From assembly GCA_037440385.1 (NCBI GenBank), contig JBBIUI010000108.1:1-6335 (forward strand): a DNA stretch of 6,335 bases. The letters are read 5' to 3'. Below, piece by piece: positions 1 to 5,518 of this stretch (the first letter of the stretch is position 1; each line of letters begins with the position of its first letter). Source of the stretch: CG2-30-68-42 sp037440385 (GTDB taxonomy: Bacteria; Pseudomonadota; Gammaproteobacteria; Burkholderiales; Rhodocyclaceae). A model generated the notes under the pieces. That model saw only the letters and a program-made list of their open reading frames with translations. It made no database searches and was not told the DNA's origin. The position numbers and the translations under genes are program-made.

Positions 1-474
1 CTGCGAGCCTACGTGTATGCGCGCATGCTCGGGCGCGAGGGCATGGCGAGGGTCGCCGAGTATTCGACGCTGAATGCGAACTACCTGATGGCGCTGCTCG
101 CGCGCATCGGACTGCCGGCATTCTTCCCCGAGCGGCGGGCGAGCCACGAGTTCGTCGTCAGCCTCAAGGGGCTCAAGGACGAAACCGGCGTCAGCGCGAT
201 GGACGTCGCGAAGTGCCTGCTGGACAAGGGGTTCCATGCGCCGACCACCTATTTCCCCGCGCTGGTGCCCGAATGCCTGCTGATCGAACCGACCGAGACG
301 GAATCGAAGCGCACGCTCGATGCCTTCGCCGCCGCGCTCGGCGAGATCGTCGAACTGGCGCACCGGGATCCCGACCGGGTGAGAGGCGCGCCCTATACGC
401 TGCCGGTACGCCGTCTCGACGACGTGCGCGCCGCGCGCGAACCGGATCTGGTGTGGAAGGGTGCGCCGAAATGA
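1..474 (+). CDS. gcvPB: Glycine dehydrogenase (decarboxylating) subunit 2, C-terminal part (5' end outside window)
   Basis: This is the last 157 residues of the second subunit of the split P-protein of the glycine cleavage system. The P-protein uses pyridoxal phosphate to decarboxylate glycine and passes the aminomethyl group to lipoyl-GcvH in the cytosol. The reading frame is open from base 1, so the gene enters from upstream; the family is about 480-500 residues, and the PLP-binding lysine region lies outside the window. Recognisable family segments are TLNANYL, RASHEFVVSLKGLKDETGV, the DVAKCLLDKGFHAPTTYFP stretch and the IEPTETESK motif that leads into the last helix. A GTG at base 13 could be read as a start, but conserved coding continues upstream of it, so it is internal. 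The stop codon overlaps the start of the following carbonic anhydrase gene (ATGA), implying one transcript and coupled translation. The identification is confident from sequence motifs. Confidence 0.95.
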   Translation: MRAYVYARMLGREGMARVAEYSTLNANYLMALLARIGLPAFFPERRASHEFVVSLKGLKDETGVSAMDVAKCLLDKGFHAPTTYFPALVPECLLIEPTETESKRTLDAFAAALGEIVELAHRDPDRVRGAPYTLPVRRLDDVRAAREPDLVWKGAPK

Positions 475-995
475 CGGTGTATTCGCTTCGGGAACGCGAG
501 CCCGCGTGCGACGCATCCTGCTGGATCGCCGACAGCGCCACGGTCATCGGTTCGGTGGTGCTGGGGCCTCGTGCCAGCGTCTGGTTCCATGCCGTCGTGC
601 GCGGCGACCGCGACCGGATCACGATAGGCGAGGACAGCAACATCCAGGACGGCGCGGTGCTGCACGCCGACCCCGGATTCCCGCTGACGATCGGCCGCGG
701 CGTGACCGTCGGCCACCTCGCGATGCTGCATGGCTGCACGATCGCAGACGGCTCGCTCGTCGGCATCCAGGCGACCATCCTCAACGGCGCGGTGATCGGC
801 GACCACTGCCTGATCGGCGCGAAAACCCTGATCCCGGAAGGCAAGGTGATTCCCGCGCGCAGCCTCGTCGTGGGCATACCCGGCAAGGTCGTGCGCAGCC
901 TCACCGACGAGGAAGCAGCCGCGCTCGAGGCCAGTGCCCGCGGCTACGTCGACAACGCCCAGCGATACGCGCGCGATCTGCGGCGCCTGCGCTGA
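471..995 (+). CDS. Gamma-class carbonic anhydrase-like hexapeptide-repeat protein
   Basis: A 174-residue protein of the gamma-carbonic anhydrase family (YrdA/PaaY/CaiE-like), a cytosolic left-handed beta-helix built from hexapeptide repeats that normally forms trimers. The three expected metal-ligand histidines are visible as H65 (in VLHAD), H82 (in VGHLAM) and H87 (in MLHGC). The conserved RGD at 44-46 and NIQD at 57-60 are also present, as is the GIQATILNGAVIG repeat further on. The C-terminal ~35 residues are the usual helical tail. The start at 471 is chosen because it gives the typical N-terminus, has GGAAGGG at 455-461 with 9 bases of spacing, and overlaps the gcvPB stop by four bases. 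Larger open frames starting further upstream run through gcvPB and are rejected. Many family members lack measurable CO2 hydration activity, so the family call is firm (about 0.95) but the enzymatic activity is only inferred. Confidence 0.93.
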   Translation: MTVYSLREREPACDASCWIADSATVIGSVVLGPRASVWFHAVVRGDRDRITIGEDSNIQDGAVLHADPGFPLTIGRGVTVGHLAMLHGCTIADGSLVGIQATILNGAVIGDHCLIGAKTLIPEGKVIPARSLVVGIPGKVVRSLTDEEAAALEASARGYVDNAQRYARDLRRLR

Positions 996-1115
996 TCGCG
1001 CCGGCATAAAGTGCGCGCCCGGCGTGCCGTAACAGGCATCGAGGGCGGCAACGAAGTTTGACTGCGATCGGCAGCAGCTTCGTCGGCGCGCCCCGCGCGA
1101 ACGGAGGCTGCCGGC
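996..1115. other. Intergenic region, possible weak promoter
   Basis: These 120 bases separate the carbonic anhydrase gene from the small membrane protein gene. A TTGACT at 1058-1063 matches a sigma-70 -35 box at five of six positions, but no acceptable -10 is found 16-18 bases downstream, so it is not called as a promoter. CGGCA at 1002-1006 and TGCCG at 1025-1029 could pair weakly, but no T-run follows. No RNA gene was recognised. Confidence 0.3.
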
Positions 1116-1328
1116 ATGATCGAAGACTGGACGACGTTCCTGCTCACCGGAGCGAGCACGCTGCCCGCCTTCATGGTCGCGTGCAACGCGAATGCGCTGT
1201 CGCTCGCGATTTTCGTGTTCGTCTTTCTGCTGTTCGCGGCGATCTTCGCCTCGCTCGCCGACGAATCGTCCCCTGCGCGCCGCCGCGCCGCGCCGCCGCG
1301 TGAGCGCGACGACGAGCGCGACCCGTAG
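1103..1328 (+). CDS. Small single-pass membrane protein of unknown function (coding part 1116-1328)
   Basis: The feature includes the ribosome binding site; coding runs from ATG at 1116 to TAG at 1326-1328 and gives 70 residues. I do not recognise the family. An amphipathic N-terminus of about 27 residues (MIEDWTTFLL...) is followed by one strong hydrophobic segment at about 28-48 (LSLAIFVFVFLLFAAIFASLA). The tail of about 20 residues is highly charged and arginine-rich (SSPARRR..., ERDDERDP). The positive charges after the membrane segment predict a cytoplasmic C-terminus. GGAGG at 1103-1107 sits 8 bases before the start, the main argument that the frame is real, together with the clean membrane segment. 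Long open frames on the opposite strand here and an internal overlapping frame look like high-GC shadows. The gene stands alone between a plus-strand gene and a converging minus-strand gene, so context gives no function. Confidence 0.65.
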
Positions 1329-1348
1329 CGCGACCGGGCGCATCGCGC

Positions 1349-1368
1349 ACCCCGGACCGGACCGGGGT
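1349..1368. terminator. Short hairpin between convergent genes, possible bidirectional terminator
   Basis: ACCCCGG at 1349-1355 and CCGGGGT at 1362-1368 form a perfect 7-bp GC-rich stem with a 6-base loop. It lies between the stop of the small membrane protein gene and the stop of the converging FAH-family gene, whose stop codon shares the last base of the stem. There is no T-run on either side, so it is not a classical intrinsic terminator. It may simply impede or mark transcript ends. Confidence 0.35.
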
Positions 1369-2216
1369 CAGCGCCGGTCGGGGACGATCGCGTGAGACTG
1401 GTCGCCCAGCCCACGCACGCCGAATCGCAGCCGCTCGCCGCCCGTCAGATACGCGGGGGGCGTGCGGCCGAGCGCAACCCCTGCGGGTGTCCCGGTCAGG
1501 ATCAGGTCGCCCGGTAACAGCGTCATCACGCGGCTCACGTAGCTGACCAGCTCGGCAACCCCGAACACCATGTCGGCGGTATTGCCGCGCTGCTGCGCCC
1601 GTTCATCCACGTCGAGCCACAGATCGAGCGCCTGCGGATCGGGGATCTCGTCGCCGGTCACCAGCCACGGCCCGACCGGCGTGAAGGTGTCGAAGCTCTT
1701 GCCCTTGTCCCACTGGCCGCCGCGCTCCAGCTGCCACGTCCGCTCCGAGAAATCGTTGGCGGTGCAATAGCCGGCGACGTACTCGAGCGCACGCTCGCGC
1801 GCGACGCGCCGCGCGAGCGATCCGATCACCACTGCCAGTTCGACCTCCCAGTCCATCTTCTCGCAGCCGGGCGGCAACAGGATGTCGTCATGAGGCCCGG
1901 CGAGCGTCGTCGGGGCCTTCATGAACAGTACCGGTTCGCCCGGAACCGGCATGCCGGCCTCCCTGGCGTGATCGCGGTAGTTCAGCCCGACGCCGATGAT
2001 CTTGGAGACCCCGGTCCAGGGCATCGCGAGCGGCGCACCTGCGGGCACGGCGGGCAGTTCGTGCGGTGCGATCGCGCGCAGCGCCCGCAGCGAGGCCGGC
2101 GCGAGTTCGTCCGGGCCGATCCCGGCGACACGGCCGCTCAGGTCGCGCAGCATCCCGTTGGCATCGATCAGCCCCGGCTTCTCGTTGCCGGGCGTTCCGT
2201 ATCGTACGAGTTTCAT
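1368..2216 (-). CDS. Fumarylacetoacetate hydrolase (FAH) family protein
   Basis: A 282-residue cytosolic enzyme of the FAH superfamily, whose members hydrolyse, decarboxylate or isomerise beta-diketo or 2-keto acids using a divalent metal. The N-terminal domain (1-70) has the typical MKLVRYG...GLID opening. The catalytic domain carries GVGLNYRDHA at 75-84, the metal-ligand pair E124 and E126 in DWEVEL, and D155 in ANDFSERTWQ. These are followed by KGKSFDTFTPVGPWLV at 171-186 and GDLILTGTPAGVALG at 236-250. The sequence most resembles the clade annotated as ureidoglycolate lyase or 2,4-diketo-3-deoxy-L-fuconate hydrolase; annotations there are often transferred, so the substrate is not assignable. 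The start at 2216 is preferred over one 38 codons upstream because AGGGAG (plus-strand 2225-2230) lies 8 bases before it and the upstream extension looks non-coding. It is transcribed alone and divergently from the HDOD gene. Confidence 0.92.
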   Translation of the reverse strand: MKLVRYGTPGNEKPGLIDANGMLRDLSGRVAGIGPDELAPASLRALRAIAPHELPAVPAGAPLAMPWTGVSKIIGVGLNYRDHAREAGMPVPGEPVLFMKAPTTLAGPHDDILLPPGCEKMDWEVELAVVIGSLARRVARERALEYVAGYCTANDFSERTWQLERGGQWDKGKSFDTFTPVGPWLVTGDEIPDPQALDLWLDVDERAQQRGNTADMVFGVAELVSYVSRVMTLLPGDLILTGTPAGVALGRTPPAYLTGGERLRFGVRGLGDQSHAIVPDRR

Positions 2217-2422
2217 TCGATTCGCTCCCTTCAGGCATGGCCGCGCAGCGCCGTTGACGGGTACTCGCCGGGGTTGCGCGCACGACGGCCGCGTACACCG
2301 CCCGGAATGGCCGGATCCGCGGATCCGCAACGCGAACGATGACAGGGAATGAGCGGACGATCAAGACCCGCGGCGGCGCGCTGCCGCCGTCGGTCGACGG
2401 CTGAACCGGAGGAACATCGACC
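2217..2422. promoter_or_regulatory. Divergent intergenic region with perfect 16-bp palindrome (2312-2327)
   Basis: These 206 bases must hold the promoters of both the leftward FAH-family gene and the rightward HDOD operon. The sequence at 2312-2327 is CGGATCCGCGGATCCG, which equals its own reverse complement and is also a tandem pair of an 8-bp palindrome. On the minus strand a weak -35-like TTGATC (plus 2359-2364) and a poor -10-like CATCGT (2336-2341) are spaced 17 bases apart. That would place the palindrome at or just after a leftward transcription start, a possible operator position. A rightward TTGACG at 2254-2259 has no matching -10. The palindrome is certain; its regulatory role is a guess. 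Confidence 0.35.
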
Positions 2423-3313
2423 ATGATCGAAACTGCCTTCAAGAGCCTCGACGCCTGGGTGTCCTATCTGAGCCACTACGAACTGCCGGTATTGCGCACG
2501 AGCGCACGCTCGATCGGGGATCTCGCGCAGCAGCAGGACGCGATAGACGGCAGGGCCATCGCATCCGTGGTGCTGCTCGATCCGCTGATGACCACCAAGG
2601 TCCTGAGCTACATCGAATCGCACAAGACCCGCGCGCGCAGCGCGGAGATCTCCACGATCGGGCACGCCATCATGATGCTCGGGATCGTGCCGTTCTTTCG
2701 CACCTTCGGCACGCTGACCGTGCTCGACGACCACCTGCACGCCCATCCCCAGGCACTGCTGGGCCTGCTGAAGGTGGTCGCCCGCGCACGCCATGCCGCG
2801 CGTTACGCACGCGACTGGGCCGTGCTGCGCCGCGACCTGAACCCGGACGAGATCACCGTGGCGGCGCTGCTGCACGACCTGGCCGAAATCCTGCTCTGGT
2901 GCGTGGCGCCGACCCTCGCGTTGAAGATCCGCGCGCTCCAGGACGCCGACCGCGAACTGCGCAGCCGCGACGCGCAACGCCGCGTACTCGGCGTGAGCCT
3001 GCTCGATCTGCAACTGGCACTCGCCCGTGCGTGGAATCTGCCAGCGCTGTTGCTGAACCTGATGGACGATCTGCATGCGACCAACCCGCGCGTTCGCAAC
3101 GTCGCGATCGCCGTCAATCTCGCCCGCCACCGCGCAAACGGCTGGAACGACGCCGCCCTGCCCGACGATTACCGCGACGCCGCCTCGCTGCTCGGACTGC
3201 CGATCGACATCGTCATGGACCGCATCGGCGTACCGGAACATGCGAGAAGCTTCACGCTGGCCGAACCGGCCGCGTTGGCGGAAAATGGCGCGCAAGGAGG
3301 CACCGGAACATGA
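2423..3313 (+). CDS. HDOD domain protein
   Basis: A 296-residue, probably cytosolic protein made almost entirely of one HDOD domain, a relative of HD phosphohydrolases usually lacking enzymatic activity and found in bacterial signalling proteins. The domain spans about 17-225. LPVLRTSARSIGDLAQQQD resembles the opening 'lP.lp....ri..L' helix, followed by VVLLDPLMTTKVLSYI at 49-64 (first bundle), TIGHAIMMLGI at 78-88, and ALLHDLAEILLW at 148-159 with the H151-D152 pair. There is an earlier histidine at H124. The other metal ligands of a true HD hydrolase are not obvious, so catalysis should not be assumed. No second output or receiver domain is attached; the last 70 residues are an unassigned tail. 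GGAGG at 2408-2412, 10 bases before the ATG, supports the start. Its stop overlaps the lemA start by four bases (ATGA), and it is the first gene of the apparent three-gene unit. Confidence 0.88.
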   Translation: MIETAFKSLDAWVSYLSHYELPVLRTSARSIGDLAQQQDAIDGRAIASVVLLDPLMTTKVLSYIESHKTRARSAEISTIGHAIMMLGIVPFFRTFGTLTVLDDHLHAHPQALLGLLKVVARARHAARYARDWAVLRRDLNPDEITVAALLHDLAEILLWCVAPTLALKIRALQDADRELRSRDAQRRVLGVSLLDLQLALARAWNLPALLLNLMDDLHATNPRVRNVAIAVNLARHRANGWNDAALPDDYRDAASLLGLPIDIVMDRIGVPEHARSFTLAEPAALAENGAQGGTGT

Positions 3314-3888
3314 CTGTGACGGCAGCGCTGATGCTCGGCGCGATCCTCGTGGTCGCCCTCTATGCGATCGTGCTCTACAACGGGCTCGTGAGCCTGAAAC
3401 ACGCGGTTGCCCGGGCGTGGGCCAACATCGACGTGCTGCTCAAACAGCGGCACGACGAGCTGCCGAAGCTGGTCGAGGTCTGTCGCCAGTACCGCGAATT
3501 CGAGCAGGCCACGCTGGCGCGCGTCGTCGAGGCGCGCGCCAGCGTGCATGCGGCAAGCGAACGCGGCGACGTCCCCGCGCTGGGTGCCGCCGAGGGTGCG
3601 CTGCGCGCGGGTCTCGGACGCTTGTTCGCGATCGCCGAGGCCTACCCGGAACTGAGGGCCAACGAGAACTTCATCCAGCTCCAGACGCGCATCACGCAGC
3701 TCGAGAACGCGATCGCCGACCGGCGCGAGCTGTACAACGAGGCGGTCAATCTGAACAACGTGCGCGTCGAACAGTTTCCGGACAGCGTGCTGGCCCGCCC
3801 GTTCGGTTTCGAGCCCCGGCCGCTGCTGGAATTCGCCGGCGCCGAAAAGACCGACGTAGACGTCAAGGCGCTGTTCGCGACCCGCTGA
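3310..3888 (+). CDS. lemA: LemA family membrane protein
   Basis: A 192-residue protein of the LemA family, anchored by one N-terminal membrane helix with the remainder predicted to be a helical bundle outside the membrane; its biochemical role is unknown. The membrane segment is at about 5-23 (AALMLGAILVVALYAIVLY) and is followed directly by the family signature YNGLVSLKHAV...W.NIDVLLKQRHDELPKLVE at about 23-56. The second signature, AYPELRANENFIQLQTRI, and ENAIADRRELYNEAVNLNN follow at about 112-150, then FPDSVLARPFGF. Length is typical. The start is fixed by a full AAGGAGG at 3294-3300, 9 bases upstream, and by the four-base overlap with the HDOD stop. In-frame open sequence further upstream runs through the HDOD gene and is a shadow. 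The partnership with the GIDE-like protein downstream suggests a joint membrane function. Confidence 0.96.
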   Translation: MTVTAALMLGAILVVALYAIVLYNGLVSLKHAVARAWANIDVLLKQRHDELPKLVEVCRQYREFEQATLARVVEARASVHAASERGDVPALGAAEGALRAGLGRLFAIAEAYPELRANENFIQLQTRITQLENAIADRRELYNEAVNLNNVRVEQFPDSVLARPFGFEPRPLLEFAGAEKTDVDVKALFATR

Positions 3889-3922
3889 GCGCACGGCGCC
3901 GGTTGCCGATCGGGCGGCCACG

Positions 3923-4804
3923 ATGCTCGTCTCGCTGCGCCGCCGGTATGGCGAGTTCATCACTTCGGGCGGGCAGCTCGCGCTGTTCGTGATCGCGGCC
4001 CAGGACAGCACGGCGGCGATCCGCCTGGCCGCGCTCGCGACGGCCGCCCTGCTCTCGCTTGCCGCCTGGCGCTCGGCGCTGCTCCGATCGCGTGCGATCG
4101 GCGACACGCCCACCGCACGCATCGCCTCCGCCGCCCAGGGCTACGTGGAACTCAAGGGCCGCGGGCGGGCACCGGAGGGCACGCCGCTGCTCAGCCCGGT
4201 CAACGCCCTGCCCTGCCTGTGGTTCCGCTACCGCATCGAGCGGCGTGAGGACAACCGCTGGATCGACGAGGCGGCCGACGAGAGCAGCGATTCATTCGTG
4301 CTCGACGATGGCAGCGGCGAATGTCTGGTCGACCCGGAAGGCGCGGAGATGCTGGTCACGCGGCGCGAAACCTGGACCCGGGGCGATCGCCGCTACAGCC
4401 AGTGGCTGCTGGTCGAAGGCGACCCGATCTACGTGCTCGGCGAGTTCATCACCGTGGGGGCCGTCGATGCGCACGGGGATGCCGAGGCGGACATCAAGGC
4501 GCTGCTGGCGCAATGGAAGAAGGAAGCTGCGCGCCTGATCGAGCGCTTCGACCTCGACCGCAACGGCGAGCTCGACCTGCGCGAATGGGAACTCGCCCGC
4601 CGCGATGCGAAGCGCCAGGTCGAACGCGCGCACCGCGCCGCGCGCCTGCATGGCGAGCTCAGCGTGGTCAGGCGCCCCGCCGGCGCACGGCTGTATCTGA
4701 TCTCGAACCTCGATCCCGACCGGCTCGCGCGCCGCTATCGGCTGTGGTCGATCGCCCAGCTCGGCCTGTTCTTCGTCGCGATCGGCTGGCTCGCCATGCG
4801 CTGA
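3923..4804 (+). CDS. GIDE/BAM-domain-like membrane protein with an EF-hand loop
   Basis: A 293-residue membrane protein. The N-terminus (1-32) is followed by a hydrophobic stretch at about 33-50 and the C-terminus ends in a second membrane helix at about 274-292, with a large soluble domain of about 220 residues between. The soluble domain opens with YVELKGRGRAPEG, then LLSPVNALPCLWFRYRIERR at 89-108, matching the GIDE/BAM pattern seen in eukaryotic MUL1-type proteins. There is no RING finger, with only C98 and C134 as cysteines, so database labels of 'E3 ubiquitin ligase' would be misleading. Residues 210-221 (DLDRNGELDLRE) form a canonical 12-residue EF-hand loop with ligands D210, D212, N214, D218 and E221 and glycine at position 6; calcium binding is inferred. 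The start at 3923 has only weak GGGCGG at 3912-3917, and the 34-base gap after lemA suggests the same transcript. Family assignment is moderately sure. Confidence 0.8.
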   Translation: MLVSLRRRYGEFITSGGQLALFVIAAQDSTAAIRLAALATAALLSLAAWRSALLRSRAIGDTPTARIASAAQGYVELKGRGRAPEGTPLLSPVNALPCLWFRYRIERREDNRWIDEAADESSDSFVLDDGSGECLVDPEGAEMLVTRRETWTRGDRRYSQWLLVEGDPIYVLGEFITVGAVDAHGDAEADIKALLAQWKKEAARLIERFDLDRNGELDLREWELARRDAKRQVERAHRAARLHGELSVVRRPAGARLYLISNLDPDRLARRYRLWSIAQLGLFFVAIGWLAMR

Positions 4805-4816
4805 CACGCGCTCGCC

Positions 4817-4834
4817 GGCACCGCTTGCCTTTTT
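4817..4834 (+). terminator. Weak candidate intrinsic terminator after the GIDE-like gene
   Basis: GGCA at 4817-4820 can pair with TGCC at 4826-4829 across a 5-base loop, immediately followed by five T at 4830-4834. The stem is only 4 bp, so the structure is weak, but the T-run is unusual for this GC-rich sequence. The element overlaps the proposed -35 of lexA, so the T-run may instead belong to that promoter. Confidence 0.25.
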
Positions 4835-4853
4835 CCGATGACTGTATAAGAAT
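4825..4853 (+). promoter_or_regulatory. Candidate sigma-70 promoter for the lexA-imuA-imuB operon
   Basis: TTGCCT at 4825-4830 (four of six -35 positions) is 17 bases from AAGAAT at 4848-4853 (four of six -10 positions). TATAAG at 4845-4850 is a better -10 by sequence, but the spacing to TTGCCT is then only 14. The SOS box overlaps either -10, as expected of a LexA-repressed promoter. Confidence 0.5.
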
Positions 4854-4859
4854 CCAGTC
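4840..4859 (+). promoter_or_regulatory. LexA operator (SOS box), imperfect
   Basis: CTGTATAAGAATCCAG at 4842-4857 matches the E. coli-type CTGT-N8-ACAG box except that the second half-site is CCAG rather than ACAG. The dyad extends outward as GACTG at 4840-4844 and CAGTC at 4855-4859, so the outer five bases are perfectly inverted. It lies 15 bases before the lexA start and overlaps the likely -10. The downstream LexA has an E. coli-like recognition helix, which makes this box type the expected one. Confidence 0.85.
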
Positions 4860-4873
4860 CATGGAGAACCGCC

Positions 4874-5485
4874 ATGCCGACACGATCCGGTCTGACCGAA
4901 CGCCAGCAGCAGATCCTGCAATTCATCCACGACAGCCTCGAGGCGATGGGCTATCCGCCCACCCGCGCCGAGATCGCCCGCGCCTTCCGCTTCGCCTCCG
5001 CGAACGCCGCCGAGGATCATCTGAGGGCGCTGGCGCGCAAGGGGCTGATCGACATGGAACGAGGCGCCGCGCGCGGCATCCGGATGAGGCAGGCGCTCGG
5101 AATGCCGCTGATCGGGCGGGTCGCCGCCGGCAGCCCGATCCTGGCCGAGCAGAACATCGCCAGCCGGCACCCCATCGACCCCAAGCTGTTCAGGCCGCGC
5201 GCGGATTACCTGCTCAAGGTGCGCGGCATGAGCATGCGCGAAGCCGGCATCCTCGATGGCGACCTGCTGGCGGTGCACAGGACCGGGGAGGCCCGCAGCG
5301 GGCAGATCGTCGTGGCGCGCATCGATGACGAGGTCACCGTCAAGCGGCTCAGGCGGCGCGGCGCGACCGTCGAGCTGCTGCCCGAGAACCCGGAGTTCGA
5401 GCCCATCGTCGTCGACACCCGGCGCGAGGCGCTCTCGATCGAGGGCATCGCGGTCGGCCTGATCCGCAACGGCAGGACGCTGTAG
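4874..5485 (+). CDS. lexA: LexA, SOS repressor
   Basis: A 203-residue LexA, one residue longer than E. coli LexA and alignable along its whole length. It is a cytosolic dimeric repressor that cleaves itself when activated RecA is present, releasing the SOS regulon. The N-terminal winged-helix domain (about 1-70) includes TERQQQILQFI, YPPTRAEIA at 27-35 and the recognition region FASANAAEDHLRALARKG at 40-57, very close to E. coli. The cleavage site is A85-G86 in GRVAAGSP. The catalytic dyad is S120 in RGMSM and K157 in EVTVKRL, and DGDLLAVH and LPENPEF are conserved. GGAGA at 4863-4867 is 6 bases before the ATG. An ATG at 4861 is out of frame. The imperfect SOS box upstream implies self-repression, and the 33-base gap to imuA suggests that the mutagenesis genes are in the same operon. 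Confidence 0.98.
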   Translation: MPTRSGLTERQQQILQFIHDSLEAMGYPPTRAEIARAFRFASANAAEDHLRALARKGLIDMERGAARGIRMRQALGMPLIGRVAAGSPILAEQNIASRHPIDPKLFRPRADYLLKVRGMSMREAGILDGDLLAVHRTGEARSGQIVVARIDDEVTVKRLRRRGATVELLPENPEFEPIVVDTRREALSIEGIAVGLIRNGRTL

Positions 5486-5518
5486 CGGCGCGCCACCGTC
5501 CGCACGGACCGTTTCCGG

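Noticed and set aside
1058..1086. Promoter for the small membrane protein based on TTGACT
   Set aside because: The -35-like box is good but no -10 at 16-18 bases spacing is recognisable.
393..1343. Long open frame of 316 codons on the minus strand across gcvPB, carbonic anhydrase and the small membrane gene
   Set aside because: It lies opposite well-recognised genes, has no family resemblance, and is a typical high-GC antisense shadow.
2217..2330. N-terminal extension of the FAH-family protein to a start at 2330
   Set aside because: The upstream 38 codons look non-coding, and MKLVRYG at 2216 is the family N-terminus with AGGGAG at the right distance.
2231..3295. 354-codon minus-strand frame opposite the HDOD gene
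   Set aside because: The plus-strand HDOD frame has a good ribosome binding site and motifs, while this one is composition-driven with no recognisable family.
2899..3309. Upstream extension of the lemA frame into the HDOD gene
   Set aside because: The extension lies out of frame within the HDOD gene and is arginine-rich shadow; the ATG at 3310 has a full AAGGAGG.
3923..4804. Assigning E3 ubiquitin ligase activity to the GIDE-like protein
   Set aside because: There is no RING finger, with only two cysteines, and no bacterial ubiquitin system is visible.
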